A stretch of DNA of 60,593 nt from Deltaproteobacteria bacterium (GTDB taxonomy: Bacteria > Desulfobacterota > Desulfobacteria > Desulfobacterales > B30-G6), in assembly GCA_022340465.1 (NCBI GenBank), contig JAJDNW010000014.1, positions 1-60,593 of the forward strand. The letters are read 5' to 3'. The notes below the pieces were generated by a model. It was not told the DNA's origin. It made no database searches and was given only the letters and a program-made list of their open reading frames with translations. Position numbers and translations under genes: made by a program. Position 1 is the stretch's first letter. Each line of letters begins with the position of its first letter. Below are positions 1 to 8,856 of this stretch, one piece after another.

Positions 1-2097
1 GGTGGCGTCGGGCACGCCGGTGATGCAGGGGAGCCCGTATTCGCGGGCGATGATGGCGCCGTGGATCAGCATGCCGCCCCGGCGCTCTACGACACCTGCG
101 GCCAGCGGCACCACGAAGGTCATGTTGGGATCGACCGCATCACACACCAGAATCTCCCCGGATTTGAAACTGCTCAGTTCATGATGGTGCTGGATGACCC
201 GCGCCCTGCCTTTTGATATGCCGGGACCCGACGGCTGGCCTGTCAGCTGGCGCGTTTGCAAGGTGTAAGCGCCTTTTTGGGGGGCTGTTGAGGATTGGAC
301 GGCGCTGCCTTCTTTGAAATCGATCTCCTCCAGCGCCTTTGAAAGGGCTTCATCGGGTTGCGCCTCGAGCCGGCGCCTTGCCTCCTGGACGGCAGCCAAC
401 AGCTGTGCCTCGATGCGGCCCAGATAGATGTTGTCGTCGTCCCGCAGGCGGTAGCTGCTTCTGGCCAGGTCCAGCAATTCGCGGGCATGGGCACCGTGGC
501 CGTCCTCGAAGCTGTTGAGAAAGCGTTTCTCAAGCCTTTTTACCCTGTCGCTTTTGTGGGCACCTTCGAATGGCGGATGGTCGGCGAGTTCTATCAGCAG
601 CCTATACAGCGGGGCGGTTCCCAGGACACAGTCTTTGCCCCCGGTAACGGCGCAGGAAAGGTCGCCGAAATTTTCGATGAAAGCCTCGACCCTGGACCGG
701 AAGCCGGGATCGATGTCGGTGTGAGACCCGGATTCGAGGTGTTGTCTCAAGCGGCTGTCCTTTCGAATGTCGGCGGCCAGTTCAATGAGCATGTTGTTTC
801 TGGCCAGGCTGGCCATGTCCGTATCGGTGAGCAAATCGATGAATTCATAGGGGTCTTCGGGCTGAACGGTATCGTTGTACACCTGACCGAAAAGCCGCAC
901 CCCGTGGGCATAGGGGATGAAATCGGACCAATAGATATTGACCCAATGGTTATTGATCTCCCACCGGTTTCTGATCTCTTGGGCAAGTGCTTTGGTCGAG
1001 AGGCTGGCCAGGTTTTTTTTACCCAGCTTTTCGGCGGCCGTGATCATGCCGGGAATCAGGTCTTCTTCGATTTTCCGGCGCAGTTCCTTGAGGTTGTCGA
1101 AACTGCGGTGTAAACTCAGATACCAGCCGCGCTTGTCGCCGGTTTTTTCGCTTTGAAGGGTCGTGATCGGTCTGGATTGCAGCAGCGTCAGTTGCTGCCC
1201 TTGATAGGTCCATTCGACATCTTGAGGTGCCTTGAAATATTCCTCGGCCTTTACGGCAGTGGTCAATACCGTTTTGACCTTCTTATTGTCGAGGGGCGGG
1301 CGGTCAGCCTTGTCATCCGGCAGGGTCGCCCGTTTTACACCACCCCGGGCGGGTATGAACCAGTGGCTGCGCCCGGGTTGGGTGTGATTCACGATGGTGC
1401 CCGAGGCCCGCTCGACCAGCCAGCGGTCCGGTTCGATGCTACCGTCAACCAGGCCCTGATTCAGCCCGTGCACGGCTTCGATGACCGCCTGCCGCGGGTC
1501 ATTGGGATTGCGGGTGAAAGCCACGCCCGAACAGTCGCCGGCAATGGTTTCCTGAACCACCACCGCCATGGCACTTTTTTCAATATCGAGTCCGATTTCC
1601 TGGCGGTAGAGCAGGGCGGCGTCCGACCAGAGGGATGCCCACACCAGGCGGATGTGCTTGATAATGGCGTCGATACCCGTCAGATTGACATAGGATTCGT
1701 GCAATCCGGCAAACGAAGTGCGCGCGTCGTCTTCATCCGGAGCGGAGGACCGCACCGCGACCGATTTGTCTTCGAAAATATGGTGAAGGCTTTTTTTAAG
1801 GTGCTCAGACAGGTCTCCGGGAAGTGGTTGGATCATGAACATGTTGCGGATGCGGGTGGCACAATCCCAGATCTCCTCCCAGCGCATCTCCTTGAAGTCT
1901 TTGCGGTGGAGCTCCAGCATGATGCGTTCACGCAGACCGCTCATCTGCAAAAAATCATGGTAGGCCTCGCTGGTAACGCAGACAGTATCGGGAATGGCAA
2001 AGCCGCCTGCTGCCAGCTGCCACAGGGCATATGCCTTGCCGCCTACGCGTTGGCGGTCACGGGGCTGAATCTCTTCAAGGGGCAATATCCAACTCAT
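1..2097 (-). CDS. PEP/pyruvate-binding (PPDK_N) ATP-grasp dikinase-like protein, 3' end outside the window
   Basis: The reading frame opens with ATG at 2097 and stays open to the window edge (699 codons), so only the extreme C-terminus is missing. The N-terminus (MSWILPLEEIQPRDRQRVGG) leads into the PPDK_N GGKA motif. Further on I read AVRSSAPDEDDARTSFAGLH and then VQETIAGDCSGVAFTRNPN, the diagnostic ATP-grasp motifs of PEP synthase, PPDK and rifampicin phosphotransferase. A swivelling phosphohistidine domain lies near the end, with GGMLIHGAI (phospho-His about residue 679). Having the His domain this late, with no room for a PEP-binding barrel after it, matches the rifampicin-phosphotransferase-like order (ATP-grasp, middle substrate domain, His domain) rather than PEP synthase. 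The substrate cannot be told. Its ATG overlaps the stop of the upstream FMN-protein gene (ATGA), so they are translationally coupled. Confidence 0.85.
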   Translation of the reverse strand, partial: MSWILPLEEIQPRDRQRVGGKAYALWQLAAGGFAIPDTVCVTSEAYHDFLQMSGLRERIMLELHRKDFKEMRWEEIWDCATRIRNMFMIQPLPGDLSEHLKKSLHHIFEDKSVAVRSSAPDEDDARTSFAGLHESYVNLTGIDAIIKHIRLVWASLWSDAALLYRQEIGLDIEKSAMAVVVQETIAGDCSGVAFTRNPNDPRQAVIEAVHGLNQGLVDGSIEPDRWLVERASGTIVNHTQPGRSHWFIPARGGVKRATLPDDKADRPPLDNKKVKTVLTTAVKAEEYFKAPQDVEWTYQGQQLTLLQSRPITTLQSEKTGDKRGWYLSLHRSFDNLKELRRKIEEDLIPGMITAAEKLGKKNLASLSTKALAQEIRNRWEINNHWVNIYWSDFIPYAHGVRLFGQVYNDTVQPEDPYEFIDLLTDTDMASLARNNMLIELAADIRKDSRLRQHLESGSHTDIDPGFRSRVEAFIENFGDLSCAVTGGKDCVLGTAPLYRLLIELADHPPFEGAHKSDRVKRLEKRFLNSFEDGHGAHARELLDLARSSYRLRDDDNIYLGRIEAQLLAAVQEARRRLEAQPDEALSKALEEIDFKEGSAVQSSTAPQKGAYTLQTRQLTGQPSGPGISKGRARVIQHHHELSSFKSGEILVCDAVDPNMTFVVPLAAGVVERRGGMLIHGAIIAREYGLPCITGVPDAT

Positions 2098-2549
2098 GTC
2101 GATTCTATATGCAGCTCGCTGACATTCTGGAATTTTCTGACCAGATAGTACGACCGGACCGAGACACCCACCAGGGCGCAAGTGGGGGCCCGGGCAAATT
2201 CTTCCAGATGGGGGTGTTTGGCCAGGTATTGTTTTAGCGTCGTCTCTTTATCGATTCCGACAATTTCGCCGGCGATGCCCACCGCTGTAACGGCAACGGC
2301 TTCGTGAAAGTCGGCAGCCTGGTTGTTGCTGTTGTCTATCAGCATGGCAACGCGGTTGTTGGCGGTCAAGTTGGCGAACTTGCGCGTGGTTTTGGGCGTC
2401 ACGAAAAACAGGCGCTTCAGATCTTCGGCAGCGTGAAAGGCCACCAGGCTGGCATAGGGCTGACCGCCATGTTGAGTGGACAGTGTGGCCAGATGTTGGG
2501 AAGCGAACAATGCGGTCAGCTGTTTTCGAAACTGATGGGTCGTTTTCAT
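2094..2549 (-). CDS. Pyridoxamine 5'-phosphate oxidase-like FMN-binding protein
   Basis: 151 residues from the ATG at 2549, which has GGAAA seven bases upstream; a GTG at 2555 is an alternative start. The segment ATLSTQHGGQPYASLVAFH followed by LKRLFFVTPKTTRKFANL and NNRVAMLIDN is the split-barrel FMN-binding pattern of the PNPOx-like family, in which the second strand contacts flavin and the R-K region binds phosphate. Members reduce or bind flavin or haem, and many are uncharacterised; this one lacks features that would make it a true PdxH. The gene ends inside the start codon of the dikinase-like gene, so the two form an operon. No metabolic link between them is evident. Confidence 0.75.
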   Translation of the reverse strand: MKTTHQFRKQLTALFASQHLATLSTQHGGQPYASLVAFHAAEDLKRLFFVTPKTTRKFANLTANNRVAMLIDNSNNQAADFHEAVAVTAVGIAGEIVGIDKETTLKQYLAKHPHLEEFARAPTCALVGVSVRSYYLVRKFQNVSELHIEST

Positions 2550-2591
2550 GGACACGTTTCCGATAGAGAGAATATGTTTTGAACCAGGCGA

Positions 2592-2644
2592 TGAACCGAG
2601 ATAGCGAGCGCATTCCCCGCAGCTTGCTGCGGGGAGTGTTCAAT
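2592..2644 (+). repeat. Dispersed hairpin repeat, copy A
   Basis: A 53-bp element starting TGAACCGAGATAGCGAGCG and ending GAGTGTTCAAT, with a central perfect hairpin CCCCGCAG-CTTG-CTGCGGGG. Related copies lie at 5313-5371 (minus), 30939-31058 (minus, expanded) and 42307-42360 (plus). The short outer inverted ends TGAAC/GTTCA are shared. The rest of 2645-2786 is AT-rich and holds no gene that I can see. Confidence 0.85.
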
Positions 2645-2786
2645 CGCCCCTATAGGCACACAATAATACACTTATCGAAAAATATAAACCCCGCAGTTGC
2701 AAGGCTGGGTAAAGCCGGGTGCCCTTATAATTTTCTGGCATGTCCGGCGGTTTCTATGATATTTTATAATTAAAACAGATTGATAA

Positions 2787-4163
2787 TCACCAAATCGGTT
2801 TCTTTTTTATCCGGTCGTTTACTTTTTGGACATAAGCGTCGATGTCACATTTTCTTTCCAGCCCCGATGCTGCCATATAGCGTATCTTGCCGAAAATCGG
2901 ACGTTCTTTCCAGGCCCGGTCATGCACGCCGTAGATCCAGGCCACACCAGCATAGGAATTGGGATCGCGCCCATCCAAAAAATAGGTGTTGTTGAGGGCC
3001 AGGGTGGTCCGATAAGCGTGCTGCGGCGTTTGGGACCATTCCAGAATTTTTTTACCCCAGTACATGCGCATGTAGTTGTGCATGAAGCCGGTGTGCTTCA
3101 TTTCCAGCATGGCCGCATTCCAGTAAGGGTCATGGGTTTTGGCGGTTTCCAACTGGTGGCGGCTGTAGACATGCTCGCGCCTGTCGCCACGGTGGTCTGA
3201 CAGGGTCTTCTTGGCCCAGCCCGGAATGCAGGCGTATTTGTCGTAATCGGGCGTGTAGGAGACAAAGTTCATAGCCAGTTCGCGCCGCACCACGAGTTCC
3301 TCGATGTAAGCGTCTTTGACGGCTGGCGATGCCTTCGTGGTCTGCATGATTTTGAGCGCTACATAGAGGGGGGAAACCTGACCGAAATGTAGATAGGGAC
3401 TCATGAGGGAAAAGTCATCGGTCTGGGGCTGGTTGCTGTTATCTTCGTAACGTTGCAGACGATAGCGGATGAAATTCGCAAGACGCTTTTTAGCCTGGGA
3501 GGTGCCGCCGGCAATATATGCAGATACGGGGGAAACCCTGCGGTCAAGGTCAAGCTCTTCGAGCACTTCCTCAACGGAGCGAAATGTCAGGCCATCGACA
3601 GGCAGGTCCAGGGATGATTTTTTTACGGCCGTATTCTTCAGTCCTGTCAGGTAAGTATGGAGGAGCCGGTGAATCTTGGGACGAATCGTCCGGGCGGCAT
3701 ACTCCGCCCTGTTGGATGCGACTTCAACCGGCACGATCACGTCGCTTTCCACCTGATCAACCCGGCACGGAGCGTTTTCAGCGACCTGTTTGCGCCAGGC
3801 CCGCTGATATTTCAGGTACCCGCGGTCGCAGACGATCAGGCATGCTTTTGCGCCCAGTTCCAAAGCGACATCCGGGGGATGTCCGCGCCGCAGAACCATC
3901 TTGATGCCCCTGGCCTTCAAAGCAGTTTCAGTTTCCTGCAAGCCCTGCAGCATGAAGGTGTAGTGTCTCAGGTTGGCCTCCGGGTAGCTGTCGGTCAGAC
4001 CAAAGGCGACCAGCAACCCGCGGTTTAAGCGGTTGGCCTGCTGTATGGCATATTCCAGGGCGTGGTTGCATTCCGCCCGTTGGGACTGCTGCATCCAGTA
4101 GAGGATATAGTCGCCGTCCTTCACAGGACGGCTGTTGCGTTTTTTTAGGCGTCCTGGTTGCAT
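2787..4163 (-). CDS. phrB: Class II CPD photolyase
   Basis: 458 residues, the usual length of class II deoxyribodipyrimidine photolyases, which use FADH- and light to split cyclobutane pyrimidine dimers. The N-terminal Rossmann-like part contains GDYILYWMQQSQRAECNHAL, the class II antenna-domain start. The FAD-binding C-terminal half has the conserved run MKHTGFMHNYMRMYWGKKIL followed by NNTYFLDGRDPNSYAGVAW, typical of class II enzymes. It starts 3 bp after the stop of the DUF523/DUF1722 gene, and the same pairing (ybgA-phr) is known in E. coli. A photolyase in a presumed anaerobe suggests occasional exposure to light. Confidence 0.93.
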   Translation of the reverse strand: MQPGRLKKRNSRPVKDGDYILYWMQQSQRAECNHALEYAIQQANRLNRGLLVAFGLTDSYPEANLRHYTFMLQGLQETETALKARGIKMVLRRGHPPDVALELGAKACLIVCDRGYLKYQRAWRKQVAENAPCRVDQVESDVIVPVEVASNRAEYAARTIRPKIHRLLHTYLTGLKNTAVKKSSLDLPVDGLTFRSVEEVLEELDLDRRVSPVSAYIAGGTSQAKKRLANFIRYRLQRYEDNSNQPQTDDFSLMSPYLHFGQVSPLYVALKIMQTTKASPAVKDAYIEELVVRRELAMNFVSYTPDYDKYACIPGWAKKTLSDHRGDRREHVYSRHQLETAKTHDPYWNAAMLEMKHTGFMHNYMRMYWGKKILEWSQTPQHAYRTTLALNNTYFLDGRDPNSYAGVAWIYGVHDRAWKERPIFGKIRYMAASGLERKCDIDAYVQKVNDRIKKKPIW

Positions 4164-4165
4164 GA

Positions 4166-5116
4166 TTAGATATATACGCGCAATTTGAGCTCCAGTGGAT
4201 GAGGATGGAGATAGGTCTGGTTTTTCAGGTACGGCTGCTGATATTTGCGGACATAATGGTTGATCAGGGTGATGGGCACGATCAGGGGCACGCGTTCCTG
4301 GTGATAATGGTCAAAGGTTTCGAGCAGTTCCTGTTTTTCGTCCGCACTCAACTGCTTTTTAAAATATCCCATAATGTGTTGAAGGACATTGATGTTTTTC
4401 TTGATGGTCGTTTGCAGTTTCAGGGTGTCCAGGAGCAGCTCCTGGTACTGCTGGAACAGGTCTTGGATGGGCAGGCGTTTGCCTTGGGCGACCAGCTTGC
4501 CCATCATACGGTAGTGTTTCTGGCTGTGAGACAGAAGCAGCAGTTTGTTGCGGGTGTGAAAGTCAACCAGTTTGCCGACACTTTTTCGTCCGGTCAGACA
4601 TTCTCGCCAGCGCTGCATGGTGAAAATGCGCATGATGAAATTTTCCCGGATCTGAGGGTTGTTGAGCCGGCCGTCGTCTTCAACGGGAATCGACGGGAAA
4701 CGGCGCATGAATTCCCGGGCAAAGATACCCACGCCCACCTTGCTGGGCATGCCCTTTTCGCTGTAAACCTTGACCCTGACCATGCCGCTGCTGGGAGAGT
4801 CGCTTTTGAAGATGAAGCCACAGAGATTTTCTTTTTCGAGCGCCTTGACGCGTTTTCTGGCCCATCGAACCATTCTGTCGGTATGGTCTGTTTTGCTTTT
4901 AAAGGTGATCAGCCGCGGATTTTCAGGATCGCCCACCAGACGCATGGATTCCCTGGGGACGCCCAGGCCGACCTCCACCTCGGGGCAAACCGGTACATAT
5001 TCCACGAACTGCCCCAGTGTGTTGGTGAGGTATTTGTCCAGCTTGTGACCTGCATTCCAGCGCACCGGCTTCCCCAACAGGCAACTGCTGATACCGACTC
5101 TGACCTTCATGTCCAT
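4166..5116 (-). CDS. DUF523-DUF1722 fusion protein (YbgA family)
   Basis: 316 residues, with AAGGAG six bases before the ATG. Residues about 1-150 are DUF523 (VRVGISSCLLGKPVRWNAGH, then CPEVEVGLGVPRE and CGFIFKSDSPSSG, with conserved Cys and the SPSSG motif). Residues about 180-310 are DUF1722 (the YbgA domain, including LLLLSHSQKHYRMMGKLVAQ). The biochemical function of either domain is not established. Direct adjacency to the photolyase gene, as in E. coli ybgA-phr, suggests a shared regulon, possibly light or DNA-damage related, but this is inference. Confidence 0.88.
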   Translation of the reverse strand: MDMKVRVGISSCLLGKPVRWNAGHKLDKYLTNTLGQFVEYVPVCPEVEVGLGVPRESMRLVGDPENPRLITFKSKTDHTDRMVRWARKRVKALEKENLCGFIFKSDSPSSGMVRVKVYSEKGMPSKVGVGIFAREFMRRFPSIPVEDDGRLNNPQIRENFIMRIFTMQRWRECLTGRKSVGKLVDFHTRNKLLLLSHSQKHYRMMGKLVAQGKRLPIQDLFQQYQELLLDTLKLQTTIKKNINVLQHIMGYFKKQLSADEKQELLETFDHYHQERVPLIVPITLINHYVRKYQQPYLKNQTYLHPHPLELKLRVYI

Positions 5117-5312
5117 TGTGATCTCCTTGCTAATTACTTGAAAAAATCAGCGACAACGGTGTACCAGGCCCCTTCGATGGGTCTTCCTTGTGCGTCAAGG
5201 CTCTGACGGACGTCACTGGTTTGATCGGCAACCTCCCACTATATTTGATGTCACCGCTGATTGCCGAATCGAGTCGAAGATCCCGATTTTCATGCGGGGC
5301 AATGCGGAATGA

Positions 5313-5371
5313 ATTGAACGCTCCCCGCAGCAAGCTGCGGCAAGTGCGCTCAAAATTGCGATTCAAATTTC
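5313..5371 (-). repeat. Dispersed hairpin repeat, copy B
   Basis: Read on the minus strand the element contains GCCGCAGCTTGCTGCGGGGAG followed by CGTTCAAT, the same right half as copies A and D, with a more diverged left half (GATTCAAAT...). The wider gap 5117-5525 contains this element and the terminator at 5430-5467; I see no gene in it. Confidence 0.7.
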
Positions 5372-5429
5372 TGCTTAACATCTGTTAATTGACGCATAGC
5401 CTATCATAAACACATCGATTTTCTAACAG

Positions 5430-5467
5430 GAAAACGAAAAGCCTGTCACCATTAAAGCATGACAGGC
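5430..5467 (-). terminator. Rho-independent terminator of the small membrane-protein gene
   Basis: On the minus strand a perfect 8-bp stem GCCTGTCA...TGACAGGC with an 11-base loop is followed directly by TTTTCGTTTTCC. It lies about 60 bases beyond the stop of the gene at 5526-5756. Confidence 0.8.
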
Positions 5468-5525
5468 CTATACACGTCGGCGGTGACAAAGTCGCTCCCA
5501 TTCCACCTGCGTCGTCTTTAATCCA

Positions 5526-5756
5526 TCAGCGTCTCGCAACCGTCTTCTTGGCCGTTTCGGTAAGCAGGCGGCAGGCCTTGCTTTCCGGAGCAAAGATGAG
5601 CGCGCCACTCATGACAAGGAGCGGCAGCGCGAAGAAAAAGCCGATCACCGGCAGGACGATGCCGCCGATGAACGCGAGTACAAAGGTAAACGGAAGCAAG
5701 AAAAAGCCCAGGGTGCGGGCGGATAATTTTTCGGATAAACAGTCTATTTTTTTCAT
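5526..5756 (-). CDS. Small membrane protein with two predicted helices
   Basis: 76 residues. The start at 5756 is chosen because GAGGAGG lies seven bases upstream; the longer in-frame extension has no ribosome site. The protein begins MKKIDCLSEKL and contains two hydrophobic stretches, LGFFLLPFTFVLAFIGGIVL and VIGFFFALPLLVMSGALIF, followed by a short basic tail. I do not recognise the family. It stands alone, with its own terminator downstream. Confidence 0.65.
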   Translation of the reverse strand: MKKIDCLSEKLSARTLGFFLLPFTFVLAFIGGIVLPVIGFFFALPLLVMSGALIFAPESKACRLLTETAKKTVARR

Positions 5757-5874
5757 ATATAAACCTCCTCGAGACTTGCATTCAGGGTCAGATGGTTCAC
5801 ATATACAATAAGCACTATTTTGGAAAATCAAACCCGGGCAATGTGATCTGCAGGCGGTGTGCGTTGCGGACACG

Positions 5875-6843
5875 CTAGATGTTTCGATGGTGGGCCTTGA
5901 AAAAGTCCCAGATGATGCCGGCGGCATCGAATCCCTTCAGGGGGTTCTCATCGTTCAGTTCAGCCGTATAGTATAGCCCCGGCCAGACGTGCCCCCACTT
6001 TTCCAGCAGATAGAGCACGACATCGGCACCCTGGCGGCACCCTTTCCAGGTTTGAATGCGGACACTGTTTTGACGACGTTCACCGGACAACGGTTCCCGA
6101 TTGCAGCCATTGTTGGTCACCCAGAAACGGATCGAGTCCTCTATGGAAAGAAAGGTGCGCTTCCCCCCCCGTTTCGAGCTGACACCGCCTTGTGGCGGGA
6201 CGGCATCGTCATCCAGGCCGTGAAACACGATTACCGGCAGGGGGCCGGACGGTTTCCGTGGGCGCCAAACGGGTACATTGTCGGAGGGCCTGCCCCCTAT
6301 GGTTGCCGCGACAACCGCCAGCGCGGCCAGGGTGCCGGTTTTTTCCGCCGCAAACCGGTAGGCGAGCATGCCCCCGTTTGAGAATCCAACCGCATACGTG
6401 CGGTCGGGGTCGATCGACAGGCGCGTGCGAACATCGTCGATGGCTGTGGCGATGAAGCCAACGTCGTCGATACCGTCCTCGGCGGCTTTGCCGCAGCAGT
6501 GCCCGGCATTCCAGTGCTGCAAAAAACCAAACAGTCCCATGCCGTTGGGGTACAGCGCGACAAAGCCCTCCCTGTCGGCCAAATCGCTGAAGCCGGATCT
6601 TTTCTCGATATCCCATGCGGTTTCGAAGGCGCCGTGGATGACGACCACGAGCGGCAGGGGGGTCCGGTCTTCATAGGCCGGCGGAACGTGCACCAGGTAG
6701 GAGCGGCGGCTTCCCATGACGCGCACATCGACCTTGTTTTTATAGGTTTTCGATGCGGGGGGACTGTTTTTGGGAAGCGTTGCCGAACAGCCGGCGACAA
6801 TGGATATCAGTATGACGCAGATCGTTTTCGTCCATGCATGCAT
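5875..6843 (-). CDS. Lipoprotein esterase of the PHB-depolymerase/feruloyl-esterase (LpqC) type
   Basis: 322 residues with a signal sequence ending in the lipobox VAGC (Cys19), so the protein is probably exported and lipidated. It is an alpha/beta hydrolase: the nucleophile elbow is GFSNGG, preceded by the oxyanion-loop region VVVIHGAFETAWDIEKRSG, with a candidate acid in FHGLDDDAVP and the catalytic His in GHVWPG. This pattern matches the secreted polyhydroxybutyrate depolymerase/acetyl-xylan or feruloyl esterase family; substrate is not predictable. Cysteine pairs (HCCGK, CNREP, KGCRQG) could form disulfides. It stands between the Rnf cluster and the small membrane-protein gene and need not be related to either. 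The 219 bp upstream (6844-7062) hold no gene. Confidence 0.8.
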   Translation of the reverse strand: MHAWTKTICVILISIVAGCSATLPKNSPPASKTYKNKVDVRVMGSRRSYLVHVPPAYEDRTPLPLVVVIHGAFETAWDIEKRSGFSDLADREGFVALYPNGMGLFGFLQHWNAGHCCGKAAEDGIDDVGFIATAIDDVRTRLSIDPDRTYAVGFSNGGMLAYRFAAEKTGTLAALAVVAATIGGRPSDNVPVWRPRKPSGPLPVIVFHGLDDDAVPPQGGVSSKRGGKRTFLSIEDSIRFWVTNNGCNREPLSGERRQNSVRIQTWKGCRQGADVVLYLLEKWGHVWPGLYYTAELNDENPLKGFDAAGIIWDFFKAHHRNI

Positions 6844-7062
6844 TTGACGCTCCGGTCGTCATTGCGATCATCAGAAAAAATGGATCTGTCTACCGTATTA
6901 AGGCGCGGACGTTGGCCGGCAGGTAACGCCGAACCGGCCGTAAAGTTGTTTGTGCATGTTTGTGCATGTTAGCGCATTTGCCCTATAAATGTTCCGCTTC
7001 AACGTTGGACTGGCGGGTTGATTTTTCAAGGCACCATATCATCAATAATGGTTCTTTGTTTT

Positions 7063-7638
7063 CTATACCATCCCCTTGAAGGCGTAGAAGGTCAGGGAGA
7101 GGATGCCCGCCGTCACCAGGGCGATGGAGGTGTCCTGCAGGGGTTTGGGCACGCGCGCCAGCAGAATTTTTTCACGGACGCCGGCGAACAGGACCAGGGC
7201 CAGCCCGAAGCCGACGGCATAGGCAAAGGAGGCCACCAGGGCCTGCATGAAATTGTACTCTTCCTTGATGTTGATCAGGCACACGCCCATAACCGCGCAG
7301 TTGGTGGTGATGAGCGGCAGGAAGATCCCCAGCCCGGCGTAAAGCGCGGGGATGCTTTTTTTCAGAAACATCTCCACGAACTGCACCAGCGAGGCGATCA
7401 CCAGGATAAAGGCGATGGTCCGCAGGTACTCCAGCCCCAGGCTCCTCAGAACGAATGCATCTACCATCCATGTGATGACGCCGGCCATCACCAGGACGAA
7501 CACCACGGCCATGGCCATGCCGACGGCGGTTTCCATTTTCTTGGAGGTGCCCAGAAAGGGGCAGTTCCCCAGGTACTGGGCCAGGAGGATGTTGTTGATG
7601 AGAATGCAGCTGATGGCAAGCAGTACGTAATCGCCCAT
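7063..7638 (-). CDS. rnfA: Rnf electron-transport complex subunit A
   Basis: 191 residues and about six membrane helices, with the RnfA/NqrE hallmarks NNILLAQYLGNCPFLGTSKK near the N-terminus and PLITTNCAVMGVCL in the middle. Each half carries a conserved Cys that in the family takes part in a membrane [2Fe-2S] centre. RnfA is part of the ion-pumping ferredoxin:NAD+ oxidoreductase. It is the last gene of the cluster here: the next gene downstream is the unrelated esterase, so the usual rnfB does not follow. Confidence 0.95.
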   Translation of the reverse strand: MGDYVLLAISCILINNILLAQYLGNCPFLGTSKKMETAVGMAMAVVFVLVMAGVITWMVDAFVLRSLGLEYLRTIAFILVIASLVQFVEMFLKKSIPALYAGLGIFLPLITTNCAVMGVCLINIKEEYNFMQALVASFAYAVGFGLALVLFAGVREKILLARVPKPLQDTSIALVTAGILSLTFYAFKGMV

Positions 7639-7648
7639 TGGTAATCTC

Positions 7649-8254
7649 CTATTTACTGCCCACGAGGTTCATCAGGCAGAGCATGAGACCGAGGCAGATA
7701 AAAGCGCCCGGTGCTTCGATCATAAAGGTGAAGGGGTGAAATGACGGGCCGAAAATCTGAATCGGCGTTTCCCATAAAGTCAGCGTGCCGTTGCCGAACA
7801 GCTCGCGTACGGCACCCAAGGAGGCCAGGGCCAGGGTAAAACCGACGCCGATGCCCAGGCCGTCGAGAAAGGACCTTACCACGCCGTTTTTACAGGCAAA
7901 CGCCTCGGAGCGTCCCAGGACGATACAGTTGACGACGATCAGGGGAATGAATATCCCCAGCTTGAGAAACAGCGGGTAGGTATAGGCCTGCATCGCGAGT
8001 TCCACCACCGTCACGAAAGTGGCGATGATGATGATAAAGCATGCGATTCTGACTTTGGAAGGGATAACCTTGCGCAGTGACGATACCAGAATGTTGGAAC
8101 ACACCAGAACAAAAGTGGTTGCCAGCCCCATGCCGATGCCGTTTTCAACGGTCTTGGTCACGGCGAGGGTGGGGCACAATCCGAGTACCAGGCGAAACGG
8201 GGGGATCTCCTCCCAGAGGCCTTTGGTGAATTCTTGCACGAGCGACTTCGCCAT
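7649..8254 (-). CDS. rnfE: Rnf electron-transport complex subunit E
   Basis: 201 residues, six predicted helices, homologous in fold to RnfA. Family motifs: NPVFRLVLGLCPTLAVT-like start (here FRLVLGLCPTLAVTKTVENG) and FIPLIVVNCIVLGRSEAFA. The two Cys-containing motifs correspond to those of RnfA. It lies 10 bp upstream of rnfA and 10 bp downstream of rnfG in the same direction. Confidence 0.95.
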   Translation of the reverse strand: MAKSLVQEFTKGLWEEIPPFRLVLGLCPTLAVTKTVENGIGMGLATTFVLVCSNILVSSLRKVIPSKVRIACFIIIIATFVTVVELAMQAYTYPLFLKLGIFIPLIVVNCIVLGRSEAFACKNGVVRSFLDGLGIGVGFTLALASLGAVRELFGNGTLTLWETPIQIFGPSFHPFTFMIEAPGAFICLGLMLCLMNLVGSK

Positions 8255-8264
8255 CTTTTTCTCC

Positions 8265-8855
8265 CTATTTGAATTCCTTGAGCTTGGCTTGTATTTGTGG
8301 TTTCAGGCGTTTGTAGAGGGCCCCGGCCTGGGTAACCCCGGAAGACACCCCGCGCGAGGTGATGGTGGCGCCGGACATCGCATCGACCTGTCCGCCGTCC
8401 GCTTTGACCTTGAAGGTCTCTATCAGATTCATCCCCTTGAACTGGTTGGTGAAGGTGGGGTCGCTTTTGGCCTTCGACCCGACACCGGGCGTTTCACTGT
8501 GGGTGGTCACGCCTACACCGACGATCTTGTCATCTGTGACGTCGACACCCACCATGAGTCCGATGTCGCCGCCGAACCCCTTGCCGCTGCTTTCGAAGGC
8601 GACTTCGTGCGCCTTGCCGTCGAAGATGCCCACGAAGAAGCTGGCCTCGCCGCCGTCGTACTTGATCTTGAAGCGATCGACGATCGGGTCGTTGGAGGCG
8701 CCTTCCAGAATGCTTTTAATGGCGGGGCCCTTGACGAATTTCAATTGCTGATACTCGATCCGTTCTTTGGTCCCGTTTTTTACGGCGGCCAATAGCCCCC
8801 CGGAGAAGGAGCTCAGGACCGTGAGGACGACTACCATTTTAATGAGTTCACGCAT
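8265..8855 (-). CDS. rnfG: Rnf electron-transport complex subunit G (covalent FMN)
   Basis: 196 residues: one N-terminal helix and an extracytoplasmic FMN-binding domain. The flavinylation motif is DAMSGATITSRGV, with Thr164 the predicted phosphoester acceptor for FMN. THSETPGVGSKA is the second conserved family segment. Flavin attachment would need ApbE, which is not encoded in this window. The gene is tightly coupled to rnfD (1-bp gap). Confidence 0.94.
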   Translation of the reverse strand: MRELIKMVVVLTVLSSFSGGLLAAVKNGTKERIEYQQLKFVKGPAIKSILEGASNDPIVDRFKIKYDGGEASFFVGIFDGKAHEVAFESSGKGFGGDIGLMVGVDVTDDKIVGVGVTTHSETPGVGSKAKSDPTFTNQFKGMNLIETFKVKADGGQVDAMSGATITSRGVSSGVTQAGALYKRLKPQIQAKLKEFK

Positions 8856-8856
8856 G

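Noticed and set aside
1153-2148. 331-codon plus-strand open frame
   Set aside because: It is the mirror of the dikinase-like gene, whose own minus-strand frame shows ATP-grasp and phosphohistidine motifs.
2579-2773. Short open frames reading MNRDSERIP-like peptides at the hairpin repeats (also near 5130-5381 and 42114-42435)
   Set aside because: They are translations of the repeat itself and differ in the frame outside it.
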